Shown: positions 12,296 to 23,995 of the stretch, piece by piece | How positions within the stretch are numbered: position 1 is the first letter of the stretch | Layout: each line of letters starts with the position of its first letter | Origin: Delphinapterus leucas | Taxonomy: Eukaryota; Chordata; Mammalia; Artiodactyla; Monodontidae | Assembly: GCF_002288925.2 (NCBI RefSeq) | Contig: NW_022098031.1 | Span: 10,879,251 to 10,943,250, forward strand | Direction: 5' to 3' | Length of the DNA: 64,000 nt | Position numbers and translations under genes: made by a program | Notes under the pieces: model-generated | Told to the model about the DNA's origin: nothing | Database searches by the model: none | What the model saw: the letters and a program-made list of their open reading frames with translations, nothing else

Positions 12296-12660
12296 GATAA
12301 GTGCTTGTTTATCTAGACTCAGTGTGTGTGTGTTTGTCCCACACATATCTGAAAACTACCAGCGTGGAGGATGTCAGACACAATGTAGAAAACAGAAGCA
12401 TTTGCTGTTAAGTTTCATTTTTAGCAAAACTGACAGTGGAAAGGGAGGCATGGAATGAACAATAGCTCATGTACCAAATTACCATCAGCTTGCTTGCTGT
12501 CTTATCATCAGATATATGTTCCAGGGGTGGCCAATGCCTGTTTTATGTCTGTGGTAGTCTTTGCAGGATAAAAAGCAAATTAGTGTTTAATAGGGACTAT
12601 TAATCTTGTCACCTAATTGAGTAATTTCTAATAAACCTTTTCATTCAAAACCCAATGGGA

Positions 12661-12742
12661 GTCCGGAGCCTGTGCTCTGCAACGGGAGAGGCCACAACAG
12701 TGAGAGGCCCGCGTACCGCAAAACAAAAACAGAAACAACAAT
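12661..12742 (+). mobile_element. 5'-truncated CHR-2 SINE with intact target-site duplication
   Basis: Only the last part of the short CHR-2 (gtccggagcctgtgctctgc to gcccgcgtaccgc plus an A-rich tail) is present. The tRNA head with its promoter boxes is missing. The perfect 13-base duplication aaacccaatggga (12648-12660, 12743-12755) shows it was inserted already truncated. Confidence 0.9.
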
Positions 12743-12888
12743 AAACCCAATGGGAATTTCTAGTTAGAAATGAGTGTGGGGAATATTCGATCTCAGAAAT
12801 ATTTTCGTACATGAAAAATATATATGTGTTTGTGAGACATGTTGAACAGCCAATGTAATTTTGAGAGTATGAATCAAACACTTATTCT

Positions 12889-12932
12889 AGGCCTAGAACT
12901 TTTTTTTTTTTTTTTTTTTAGGCCTAGAACTT
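12889..12932 (-). repeat. A-tract-only retroinsertion with duplicated target
   Basis: aggcctagaactt occurs at 12889-12901 and again at 12920-12932 with only T between them (12902-12919). This is the footprint of a target-primed insertion that copied nothing but the poly(A) tail, on the minus strand. Confidence 0.75.
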
Positions 12933-14711
12933 GACAGTTGCTTTGGAGAGTTATAAAATAAGTTTATGATAGTTTCTGCACTTCAGAATTTTGCTATGTG
13001 GCTTGGGAGTACCTGAAGTTACTTATAGTCTGTCTTTAAATTGGTATTTTTTTTTTAATAAGGAAAAGTCCAAATATATAATTTTGTTGTACTGTGTGAG
13101 GATCAAGATTCACCAGGATATGATTATAATTTGAAATATGAGTAAGAAATATGTGCAGTCATGATCATTATAAGCCTATTCTTTGCTTAATTAAATTTTA
13201 CAGATGATAAAAACACTGAAAACAGAGTGCTAGCTTACAGATTATAAAAAAGGATTGGTAACTCCCGTAATGTATGCTTTATGATTTTAAAAGGTGTCTA
13301 TTTTGTGTTAAATCAAGTGGTCATTGTTTAGAATAAAGACCCGCATGATTTCCTATTCCAAATTAAACTATAAATAGAAATGCCTGGGCTTTTTTTCTGT
13401 TTCATATGTGGCATATCACTTTGGATAAACTATTTAATTTCTTTATGCCAGAATTCTTTCATTATGAAGGGAAAGGTTTCCTATTCCTTATTCCTTTTTC
13501 TTTTTTTTTGAGAATTAACCACTCATTTATTCCCTTAAACTCACTGCGAGTTATAGCCTGAGATTACTGGCATTCTCACTGTGGGCATATTATTTCTTCA
13601 TATTCAGCCCTCGCCCTTAAGTACATGTGTTTTCATGAATGTGTTAGTTTACCCAGGGAAGAGCTCTATACACCATCAGAGTCAGTAAATCTGGTTGTAT
13701 CATGCTTCAGTCTTAGCTATTGAAGTCATGTGCTAATGCTTGCATGGGGGAAGCGTCCGGAAAATATCTGCTATAGTGCAATTTCTTTATTCTTGTGTGA
13801 GACTATAGCATGAGACAATAGACCTGGCGAGCTCTGTGCTTGCAGAGAGGAAAGAAAGCAGTTTTGATTTTTTTTCTTTAGTTAAATGTTATTAAACTTT
13901 AAAGCTTAAATTCAAATAATTGTTGCAGATAGGTTAAATAAAATCCATCAACTCACAGTATTTTTCCTGTTTCTATTGACTAGTGGCAACAGAAGGCTAA
14001 AAAAAATGTTTTATAAAGTAAGATATAAAATTTGGGTTAGGCTTATAAGGTAATAGTTCCTTTTTGCCCTGCCCCCAAATTATTTTTAGCCTGGGGCCTC
14101 TGAACCCAAGGTAATCTTCGAAGCAGCTGTAACATTTTATCAGAAGTTAGTGGTCTCAGCTCTTCTTTGTCCTCCCTATCTTGTTGGCAAATGTTCCTGT
14201 GGTGACCCAATTCTGTTTCCTGTTTAAACTGCATAAACGATTCATTTAATTCAATATCTAGCTTTTAATCCTATTTGCAAATATATAGTTGAAAATGATT
14301 CCATTCATTAGCTGATGCATTTTTCCTCTGCTAACCATTTTCGGGTCATTTCACTGTTAACTTTGGCTGAGGGAAGAGAAGCAGCTCTTTGAAACTCCTC
14401 CTACTCATGATTTTATGGGTCTGATGTGCGGGCAGAAGCAAGGCTTGGCTGACCCAATGCCCATTTTCAGATCTCTCCACCCTTGCCTACCTCTGCAACA
14501 GAGAATGAAGTTAAACAGTCACTGTGCTAACCTCCCCCGAAGCAACTGGTGGCCTTCTGACAGAGTTCCAGCCAATGCAGCATAAGTGGAACTCCGCTGA
14601 GGAGGGTTTTGGGAAGGGTCTTTTATTTCCTGATAAAAGAAGCCAGAAGCTGCTAGCACTACTCCTTCCTTCCTTTTTTTTTTTTCCCTTTTGGTCTTAA
14701 ACGTGGTTAAG
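12933..14711. other. Unassigned AT-rich intergenic stretch
   Basis: No exon, RNA gene or confident repeat recognised. Includes a T-rich tract at about 13495-13510. Confidence 0.5.
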
Positions 14712-14930
14712 GGGCTTCCCTGGTGGCGCAGTGCTTGAGAGTCCGCCTGCCGATGCAGGGGACACGGGTTTGTGCCCCGGTCCGGGAAGATCCCACATAC
14801 CGCGGAGCGGCTGGGCCCGTGAGCCATGGCCGCTGAGCCTGCGCGTCCAGAGCCTGTGCTCCGCAACGGGAGAGGCCACAACAGTGAGAGGCCCGCGTAC
14901 CGCAAAAAAAACCCACAAAAAACCAAAAAA
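14712..14930 (+). mobile_element. CHR-2 SINE, short form
   Basis: Head ggcttccctggtggcgcagt to gcccgcgtaccgc, then a long A-rich tail with C interruptions. The perfect 11-base duplication aaacgtggtta lies at 14699-14709 and 14931-14941. Open frames on both strands here come only from the SINE. Confidence 0.94.
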
Positions 14931-15114
14931 AAACGTGGTTACGATGTCTGGATCTATAGCAGTCATCTTGTGACTTTGAGACAATAAAGCAATGTACTAA
15001 AAATGGTAGAGCAGAATTACAGAAAAAACCTTGGTTTTTATTATATCAAGGAGGCCCACATTATACAGAACTGCTTCCCTATAGACATCATATAGGAAAA
15101 ACAAATCCTTTCAC

Positions 15115-15700
15115 GGCGGTTTTAAGACATACCTACAAATTCCTTGACACTCCTCCTATCAAAAGATGTAGTCTAAAAAAAAAAAAAAAGATGTAGTCTA
15201 ATTCCTCTTCTCTTGAATATAGGCCAGCCTTAATGACTTGCTTCCAATAAACAGAATGCAGTAGGAGTAATAATGCATGACTCCCCAAGTCATAAAAGGT
15301 GATACAGCTTCTGCTTTGTTATCAATCCCTCTCTCTCTTATGCAGCTTGGGAGCCTTGGGTTGACATGTGAGAAGTCAGTCTACATTGAAGCTGCCATGC
15401 TGGAGAAAGTACATCAGAGACCACATAGAGATCGAGATGCCTGAGGAGCCCCAGCTGCCCCAGCCTCCAGGTCTGCATTTCCATCAAGAATTGACAAACA
15501 TGTGAGTGAATCAGGCTTCAAAGGATTCCAGTCCCCAGTCTTCAAGCTTCCCTGGCTGATGCCAAGGAGAGCAAACAACCCTCTCCCTGCGGCCCCCACC
15601 CCTGCCCAAGCCCTTCCCAAATTGCAGACTCATAAGCAAAATAAATGTTAAGCCACTAAATTTGGGGCGGGATCCAGCAACTAGAACACTCCATTTTTTA
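15115..15700 (+). mobile_element. MLT1-like solo LTR (ERVL-MaLR)
   Basis: Landmarks in MLT1 order: ttccttgacactcctcctat, gtagtctaattcctcttctc, ttgggagccttgggttgaca, agatgcctgaggagccccag, acatgtgagtgaatcaggct, and gttaagccactaaatttgg. No retroviral coding region remains. An A-tract insertion sits near its left end. Confidence 0.8.
15161..15200 (+). repeat. A-tract-only retroinsertion with duplicated target
   Basis: The 15-base sequence aaaagatgtagtcta occurs at 15161-15175 and 15186-15200, separated only by ten A. The LTR consensus has this sequence once, so a tail-only insertion with target-site duplication is the simplest reading. The insertion point (complement ctttt|gata) fits the L1 endonuclease preference. 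Confidence 0.75.
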
Positions 15701-18549
15701 TACTATTGTTATTTGGTTGTTCAGTTACCTACAGCCAAAAGCATCCCTACCTGAAACACTTAGCTGTAGACAAGATTAAAAGAAATCGCTAAAATGATCC
15801 TTTTAAATTACTAGATGTGATTATCCATTCTATTCCTCTCTTAGCCTGGCCGTGGGCGTCAAATTAACTATAGTACTGATGTCACAATTTTCCATTGAAG
15901 TTGATGCTAATTTAGTTAGATAAAGGTTTTATTTACAATAGGACTGGGCCAGTAGAAATGTAGAAAAGGAAAAATTTCAATTCAGGTTAGCATACTGCTG
16001 TTTTCTGCCCTTTTGGCATTTTGGTAACAACAAAAACAGTATCAACAGCTGTCTCACTGGCAGGTAAAGCTTGTCTGAGTCCCCAACTTCATCAAAATCC
16101 CATCAGTGTTTCAGGCTGTTTTCTTAATGAAATGCTCCTAGCATTTGACAGCTTTGTTCTTTCATTGACATTTGCAGCTTTTTAAATAGATGAATATCTA
16201 ATGTCATATGTAATAGGCCAGGTTCTTTGAAGCAAAATCCCATTAGTTAGTTCTCACTTTTTGGAGTGGATGGTCATTGTTAGAAATTATTTAAAAGTTT
16301 TAACAGATGATTTTTTATCAAACATTTATAAATCCAGTATACAGAAACCAGTAGGATTGTTCTAGATTAATATGCATATTCTTACACGGAAGCTGCAGTA
16401 TAAATTAAAAAAATCTTTTATCCCAAAGTAACATAATGCTATTTCTAGTGATGGAAATTCCTAATCAGCTTTGCAGTAGAGGTTGGGCAATTTTCTTATC
16501 CCACTGCACTGAAATTTTAAACCTAAAGGAGCAAAATGTAACTCCTGAAAGCTGGTTGCACAAAAGCCAACTTCATTTTGGTGTGTTTATTTACTCAATG
16601 AGCACATCCTTAAACTGTTGGCAAGTTCACAGCAGGGTGGAGCAGCACATGTGTCATTGTGCTGATGCTACGGGGGAGGGGAGGGATGGGTGTGGAGGCT
16701 AGGTTGGGGCAGCAGAGGGGTCTTTGCAAAAAGAAGTTACATAAGTGATATCATATGCAGAAGCAGCCTCTGGGGTTTAAAAATAACTGGGGAGGGAGTG
16801 TCAGCCTTTCTTGGATCTGACTCCGACTTAACTATCCTTAAGGGTCAGACCTATACTCCTGGGTGGGCTGAGAGTCCGTTTAAGTACACTCAGTTGTAAT
16901 AGCAACCCTTCATAATAGCTTAAGGAGCCTGGGAATGTTTTTTGTCTCAAGACAGCAAGGTGCTGCCTGCAAAAGCTGAACCAATGTCTCAATGAGAAGC
17001 CAGAACAGTTTGGACAGATGTTTCATGCTGCGCATCGAATGTGGTGGTTTCCAGCACGGTTTCCCTCAATGAATGGAAACACAGAAAAATAGAGAAGATG
17101 ACTGCTTTTGCAAGGCAGCTCCAAAGCAGATTTTAAAAAGCACTAATTTCCCATCCTGTCCTTCTCCATATCCATCTTTTTTAGGAAACTGAATTATTGA
17201 TGTATGAGACGATGCCTTGTAGTCACATTATCTTACATTTTTATTTTTGTAACTTGTGAAAAATAAGTTGCCCCTGCATATCTACCCTGGTGTCAGAGAT
17301 TCCTTGGGGTCCAGTGTCATAATTTAATTGGCACTGAGCCCCCATCTAGCATCTGAGAAAATAAATATTCAGGGGACAGTCATGAAAGAACCTGGGAACA
17401 GTGGAATAGGGGTGAAATTTTTAAAAGTTCAGAAAAGCAACGTAAATACATATTAGATCTGCCACCTGCCTATGGTAACCCTGAGCCCTGAGCCCTGAGC
17501 AGCCTAATCTGTCAAGTATCACTTGAGATCCTCATTGTCATAGGGAGAGGCAGGTGTATCTGCTCTCTGGCATTGTGTGATCTGAGTCTCATTTGGTGGT
17601 GTCCTTTGGATTGGAACCATTAGCTTCAGTCCCCAAGCTCCTCCAAGGCCTTCTTCTAGCTAATGCTTTTCCTCGAGCTTCCCAGATGCCTGCAGCTTTC
17701 CCCCTACCGTTTCCCTGCTTCTTGGCGTTAGCAGATAGAGCCCATCAATTCTAATGCTGTTGCCTCTTCTTGATGTCCTATGTGCCATCAGAAACCAGAA
17801 ACCAATCTCTCATTCATATAAATGATCACTTTCAGAGGCATGACCTATTCAAGCTGACTCCTTCCAGAGGCCTGAGTTCTTTCATTCACTGAAGCAGTAG
17901 TTCTCTTCAGATTCCCACTGAATGAGGCTCTTTCTGGTGGCGTAGGGAGTCTGCATATGTAACAAGCTCCTTACTTAGGCCGCTGATTCCATCTCAAGAT
18001 AAAGGTGCAGAGAGCTAATTTCATCCCTATAGACATCAAGTTTACAATTTCTTCTTAAGGATGAGAATGCCTTTACACCCTCACAGTTTGGAAACCTCAG
18101 GAAAAATCCGCCAATTTCAACAACTGGGACACACCCAACTCTTCAACTTGCAGCAGTCTCGAAACAACTGCACTTGTGCTCCTTGGGGGAACTTAAGGCT
18201 GAGAACTCCACTTGACCTTTCATCTTTGGGCTTGGCCAGCCTTCCCACGTGCCTTTGTGGAGCTCACTCCCCACACTGGCTGTGTTCTGGACTCTGGTCT
18301 TCTCGTTGCTCTGTGCTTCCTCTTCCTAACCACCACTGTCTTACCACACCATATGCTCAGCCCTATTCCCTCTCCCTCTGGACTTCTACTCCATGGTAAA
18401 TGGAGCAGTTCCTGCAGCCCCCTGGCCTCAGCTGAACTCTGGCTCTCCCTAGGAATACTGTTTCTTCCTTAGTCTTCCCGAGTGGCGGCTGCCCTTTTTC
18501 CTACTCCCATTATGAGCTGGTGGCAGTGAATGTGGGATAGAGTTGGGAA
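15701..18549. other. Unassigned intergenic stretch
   Basis: About 2.8 kb with no recognised gene or repeat. It includes a small three-copy ccctgag run near 17480-17500. The relative lack of young repeats may mark constraint or simply decayed sequence. Confidence 0.45.
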
Positions 18550-18881
18550 GGGATTGGCAAACTTTTGTCTGTAAAGGACCAGATAGCAAATATCTTTGCG
18601 GGCCATACAGTCTGTTATAACTACTCAAGTCTGCCAGTCATTGTAGTGCAAAAGCAACCACAGGCAGAAAGTAACAAAAAATGTGTTTCAATTAAACTTT
18701 ATTTATGGACATTGAAATGTGAATTTCATATGATTTTCACATATCATACAGTAGTATTCTTATTTTGAAAAGACTTTCAACCATTTAAAAATGTAAAAAC
18801 CATTCTTAGTTCATGGGCTGTAGAAAAACGGGGGATGGGCTGGGTTTGGCCCATGGGCTGTTGTTCGTGGACTCCTGATCT
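18550..18881 (+). mobile_element. hAT-type non-autonomous DNA transposon
   Basis: Left end ggattggcaaacttttgtct, then gtaaaggaccagatagcaaa and gcgggccatacagtct. Right end gggtttggcccatgggctgt. These are both ends of a common mammalian hAT repeat whose tips are gtcggcaaact / agtttgccgac. Confidence 0.75.
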
Positions 18882-18885
18882 AAAC

Positions 18886-19031
18886 CAGTGCTTCTCAACC
18901 TTAAGTGTACATACACATCACTAGGAATTTTGTTAAAATGCAGACTTTGATTCAGTAGATCTGGGGTGGAACCCGAGATCTGCATTTCTAACAAGCCACC
19001 AGGTCGGCACACCACACTTTGAGTAGCAAGG
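18886..19031 (+). mobile_element. MER5A-type hAT DNA transposon
   Basis: cagtgcttctcaacc at left, atgcagactttgattcagta in the middle, acaagccaccagg and cacactttgagtagcaagg at right match MER5A end to end. Confidence 0.82.
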
Positions 19032-19119
19032 TACTAGAGTCATGTGTTGAAACGTGTCCTTTATATAATAAACACATTATAGTTTAAAGAGATATGAAAA
19101 TGCTCATACTGTAATTCCT

Positions 19120-19350
19120 ATTAGAAAGGCTGTGTGGAAAGTCTGGTAGCTGAGAAAGCAGGCGTTCGAACCAAACAGACGCCCACTTACCAGCTATGTG
19201 GATCTGGATATCCTTCTTAATCTTCCTCAGTTTCCATTTCTTCAACTGTGAAACAAGGTAATAATAATCTCTACTTCAGATGGTTGCTTTGGATTTTAAC
19301 ATGATAATGTACCTAACAAGTGCTCAATAAATCTTAGCCATTATTATTTT
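19120..19350 (+). repeat. MIR element
   Basis: ttaccagctatgtggatctg, ttcctcagtttccatttctt, ttttaacatgataatgtacc and caagtgctcaataaatctta follow MIR order. Confidence 0.75.
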
Positions 19351-19449
19351 TAAATTGAAAAAGCAAGACATGATATAGATAACAAAATAATAAGAACTTT
19401 AATTTCAAGTGCTTGGGGGATTTCCTTGCTTTCTTTTTTGGAAAACATT

Positions 19450-19860
19450 TGCAAGGGTCATGCTCATTCTTTCATTCATGAAACATTTGCTGAGGGGCTC
19501 CTTCTCCTGCCAGGCAATGTGCTTTGCCGGATCTACTAAGATGAGTGAAATGTAAGCTCACATAAGTGGGGGAGATGGAAACAAAAAGCAATTTCAGCCT
19601 AGAATAAGTGCTGTAGGCAAGTGTATGCAGAGGACTGGGGGAAGGTAGACGAAAGAATGTTCACTCTGCTCTGAGGAGCGGTCAGAGGGATTCCACACAG
19701 GAGGTGACTCTTCAGCTGGACTTCAAAGGATGAATACGGGTCTGCCTGATGGAGGGAAGAGGGTATACAAAAGCAATGGAGCATTCAGAGGGAGTTCAGG
19801 GAAACTGGACCCTAGGGATGTGTGGGAAAAGCCAGGGACAAGGTCCTGACCAACCAGAAG
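19450..19860 (-). repeat. LINE-2 3' region, reverse
   Basis: attcattcatgaaacatttg, caggcaatgtgctttgcc, gggaaaagccagggacaag give decayed reverse L2 blocks. Confidence 0.6.
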
Positions 19861-20194
19861 AGACGTAAGACTTTATGTCATAGAGGTTCGGACTGGCTGG
19901 GTATCAGCCCTGGGTAGGTCATTATCCCTTTGCAGAAAACATCCTGACTATACCATAATACATGCCAGCGGGGACTTGGAGAAAAGATAGTGTCAGAAAA
20001 TCCTTGACCACTTTTGCTGGAGTCACAGAAAGACTGGGGAGCCCTCATGCTGGGCCAAGGAATCCCAGCCTCTGTGGTTTGCCCCTAAAGAATATAACAG
20101 ACTGGGTGAGAATTCCCTACTACTTGGGGCCTACCATATTAGGGCCCAAAGAAAATGGCCTTTGTAAGTAGTCCCCTGGGAACCTACTTGGCTC

Positions 20195-20465
20195 CATAAT
20201 TACCTATTAAATGTCTGTTACAGGAGGGACTTTGTGTGGTGCTGCTGGGGCTACAGTGATGAAGCCTGACATCTGTCATAGAGAGTTTAGCCTGAAGTAG
20301 AGAAAATAGGCATATAAGTCACTGCACCACAGGGGGGAGGGAGGTAAAACAGTCTTGTAGAACTTTATAGAAAGAAGAAAAGACTATAAGGAGTTTGTAT
20401 CTGGGGTGGGAGCTCCAGATGTGCTTCATGGTGGAAGTGGCACTTGAGTTGGCCTTTGAGATTAA
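20195..20465 (-). repeat. LINE-2 fragment, reverse
   Basis: taaatgtctgttacaggagg, ggggctacagtgatgaag and ggcacttgagttggcctttg resemble reverse L2. Confidence 0.5.
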
Positions 20466-20469
20466 TGTT

Positions 20470-22059
20470 TCTGTTTCTGGGAGCTCCTTTCAGGATCTTT
20501 GGCTTGTTGGGGTGGGAGGGGACTGAGGTCTATTTGTATAAATAACTAACTTCAATCAGTGGCATTGGAACTGATGGTGGGTTCCTGAACTGACCTCCTA
20601 GTGCTGAGTAAGGTCCAAAAGTTGCTATCTGAAAGACTCTGAACCTCTACAAGGCAAAGCTTGCAGTCAAAGAAAATTTGGATTACAGCCCAGAATTAAA
20701 ATTTAGAGATGGTTCTTGGCAGTATCTCTTCTGTCTTCACTTATTGATTCCCTGAAGTCTTCTGTCCTCCGTAGCAGGGCTTCTAAACTAGAAGGTCATG
20801 TGTGAGAAGTAGCAGGCCCAGCAGCAAGGCAGGTAGGAAGGAGGGTGTGTACTTCACCTGGGCTGGGACATTTGCATCCTGATGCGCAGTGTACTAAGGG
20901 GCATAATACTGATTCCAGCCTGCTCTCCTCTCTGTTAATCCCTGGTTTCTTGGTGGTATGGGATGGACTTTTCTGCCCTAATACTCTCCTAAACCATGCT
21001 TGATCTTTTCGAATTGATTTTTCTCCATCTTACCGGTCTTGAATTGAGATTTAGCCACACTTGGGCCTACCTGGTGACCCCAAAGGGCCCCAGCTGAGTT
21101 GCTTGGATTGAGGGGGGATTTGTGCATGGGGCTTGATGTGGAGAAGAGGGCGTGGAGGAGGCCACCACAGGGCTTCCCTAGACCAGTCTGTGGACTAGGT
21201 TTGTGCTCAGTGGACAGGGGTCTGCAGGCAGAAGCCAAAGGGGCTATTGTTTTCTACAAGGAACTCTTTGAGACAAAGGGCCATAAGCAATGTTGCTTCC
21301 AGGACCAGGTGAGAAAATGCCACTCAGAGTGCACCCAGACATTGTTAATCATTTCCTAAGCTCATGCTTCCAAAGTCCTGAACATGGACTCAGCTTGGGT
21401 CTTTGCATAGTGATAGGGGAAAAGGACATTTTTCCTCTTCTGAAGAGAGTTTTTCCACCTCAACAGTTGCTGTTTGGGGATCTCTGTAAATTGCTCCCTG
21501 GGCAGGGAAGCAAAATTCTTATGCAGGGCTACAGTGACATGCTGCTCCAAATGGTTGCTTGTGTAGCAGACATCACTGATGAGGCTGGCGTACAAAAACA
21601 TAAAAAGCCTGTTTGTGAACACACATGAGTTTCCCTTGGATGCCTCCAAATATAAGCATGGAGAAAAGATGGCTGAGGTCCCTCCTTAGTGGTCAGGAGA
21701 GCACATTAATAAAATGTGAGTTGTTATTGTTATTGTAACCTCATTTGTACCCAGTGGCTGGGGAGGCTTGGAGAAATGAGTTACATCTGTAAATATCCAT
21801 CCATACATATGAAATTGATACTGAAAACGCTCTTACTCAACTCAGTCACAAACACCGTGGCAGCATAGCTCTCTGTGAACAGGTGCCCCATTTGGCATGG
21901 ATGTATTGATAAATCAGCAAACCTGCAATTATTTCTCAAAGTTTCCTAAACCATTCTTTTCAATAAGTAGCAGTAGGGCACAAGGATCTTCCCTTATCAA
22001 ATAGGGAACACAGTTAGCTGGATTTGTATTTGTAGGTGATCTGTCTTGCCCCCTAGGAT
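20470..22059. other. Unassigned intergenic stretch
   Basis: No gene found. Overlapping open frames on both strands at 21290-21649 (112 plus, 95 minus codons) have no recognisable domain. Confidence 0.45.
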
Positions 22060-22165
22060 GTATAACCAGGACTTCGTCATTTTGTTCAGTTCCGTACCCT
22101 CAGTGCCTCAAACCATGCCTGGCACATCACAGGTGCCCAATATTTGTGAATGAACAAATGAATGA
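22060..22165 (+). repeat. LINE-2 3' end fragment
   Basis: ccatgcctggcacatcacag followed by gtgcccaatatttgtgaatg and (aatg)n is the L2 3' end. Confidence 0.75.
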
Positions 22166-22572
22166 ACACTTGGGTTTTATGTATGAGATGAAAGCCATCT
22201 CTTTCTTTTCTCAGTTGCTATTACTTCTGCCCAAAATACCTTGAGTCCAGGGACTAGGGAATATTTCACCCTCTCAGTAGAGATACAAAGCCAGGGCATT
22301 GTGGGTCAGCATGTGGGTGTGGATTCTTGTACAGACACAGGCCCTGGGCTTAGCAGATAGTTCCAAAGGCTCAGAGGGACTTTCAGGCAGAATACCATAA
22401 ATTTCATCTTCCTTAAAATATCTTATTTTTCTCATTTTGAACATAACACATGCTCGTTAAAGACTGAAAATGGCATAAAAATATTATACAAAGGTGGAAA
22501 AATTATCTGTAATCCTTTTACCTCAATACAAAAGCATCCTTCTCTTTCTCCTAAATTATGGAAACAGCTTTT

Positions 22573-22856
22573 TTTGGTGTGGTGAGCAGAGGCTACTCTT
22601 CGTTGCGGTGCATGGGCTTCATTGTGGTGGCTTCTGTTGTTGCACAGTATGGGATCTAGGCGCGTGGGCTTCAGTAGTTGTGGCACGTGGGCTCAGTAGT
22701 TGTGGCTCGCGGGCTTTGGGGTGCAGGCTCAGTAGTTGTGGTGCACGGGCTTAGTTGCTCTGCGGCATGTTGGATCTTCCCAGACCAGGGCTCGAACCCG
22801 TGTCCCCTGCATTGGCAGGCGGATTCTTAACCACTGAGCCACCAGGGAAGTCCCTA
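22573..22856 (-). mobile_element. CHR-2 SINE, long form, lacking the A-rich tail
   Basis: Head gccaccagggaagtccc at right, then the repeated gtagttgtgg body blocks. The perfect 12-base duplication gaaacagctttt lies at 22561-22572 and 22857-22868. At left it stops short of the usual tail region, so the 3' end is abnormal for a SINE. It is inserted between old L1/L2 material. Confidence 0.9.
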
Positions 22857-22904
22857 GAAACAGCTTTTAAAGCTGCCCTCTTCCCTCCAGGCTTCCCTCC
22901 AATC

Positions 22905-23470
22905 TAGTTACAGCGCCAGGGAGAAATTTTTCTAAAACACAGACCTTAAAACACTTCAAAGGCTTCCCGTTGCCCTCAGTGTCCAAACTACTCAACAGCA
23001 TTGGCTCTGCTTGTCTCTTCAGCTTCCTATCCTCTGAGCCCTATCATGTTACACTTGTGCCAAATGGAATTTCCTTCAGTTCTTTAAACAAGTTGCATGT
23101 TCTCCTGCTGCCTCTGGTCTTTTTCACAAGCTGTTCGCTCTGCTTGGAATCCTCTCCACCTTTCTTGGTCCTTTTCCTCTGTTTCCTTACCTGTGTTTAT
23201 CTTTCTCATCTTTTCTCTCTCCAGTTCAGAATTTAGATACTAGTTTCCCCTAAAACACCTTCCCTGACTGTCCTTCCCCCTTTCCCTATCAAATCTGAGT
23301 TTGGAGGTCCTGCTGGGTACTTCAAATACCCACAGAATTTCTCCCATCATGTGGCTCATCGTACAGTATTTTAGCCCTTCTCTGTGAGGGCATCTCTATC
23401 CTCAGTGCACAGCCCAGCACCTAGTTCATGTCATACAGCTCCAGAAATATTTGTTGAAGTGAATTTAAAT
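22905..23470 (+). repeat. LINE-2 3' region
   Basis: Consecutive L2 blocks: caaaggcttcccgttgccct, gctgttcgctctgcttggaa, ccttccctgactgtccttc, cacagcccagcacctagttc, aaatatttgttgaagtga. Confidence 0.82.
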
Positions 23471-23479
23471 TGAACCATT

Positions 23480-23995
23480 GTTTATATTCTTAGAAACATT
23501 TCCCCTTAACCTTTGCTTTAATTATATTGTGTTTCCTTTTACCATAACCATGTAAATTTTATGTTAGAGGACATATAAAGATATTAATTTTACTTTTTTT
23601 AACAACATTTTATGAAGTATTTTCAATTTTACTCAGGCTTTATAAACTTCATTTTTAATGACTGCATACTATTCCATCAGGTGCATGTACTCTGATTAAT
23701 TTATCTTCTATTGTTGGACATTCGAGATTGTTTTGCCTGCTACAATTTGTTAATAATTTTGCTATAGGTAGCGTTGCTTATTTTGGGGCATAAAGCTTTT
23801 TCATATTTTTAATTATTTCCTTAAAACATCCAATGTAAAATGTTAAATTCATTAGGCATTTAAAGTTCTTAATACATGTTGCTTAACTGCCTTGGCAAAG
23901 TGTTATTTTTCAATTCCTATTGCCACCAGCAATTTATGTGAGTATTCATTTCATTCACCCTCACCAAAGTCACTTCATTTTCAATTATTAAAAAC
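23480..23995. repeat. Old L1-type fragment
   Basis: actgcatactattccatcag, ttgttggacattcgagattg and gctataggtagcgttgctta follow a common ancient L1-linked repeat pattern. Confidence 0.55.

Noticed and set aside
14519..14984. Open frames of 95-135 codons on the minus strand, and similar ones at 2600-3063, 5581-5885, 10216-10497, 10961-11273 and 57637-57996
   Set aside because: They are readings of CHR SINE sequence, which is GC-rich and happens to be open in several frames. Their peptides recur at every copy.
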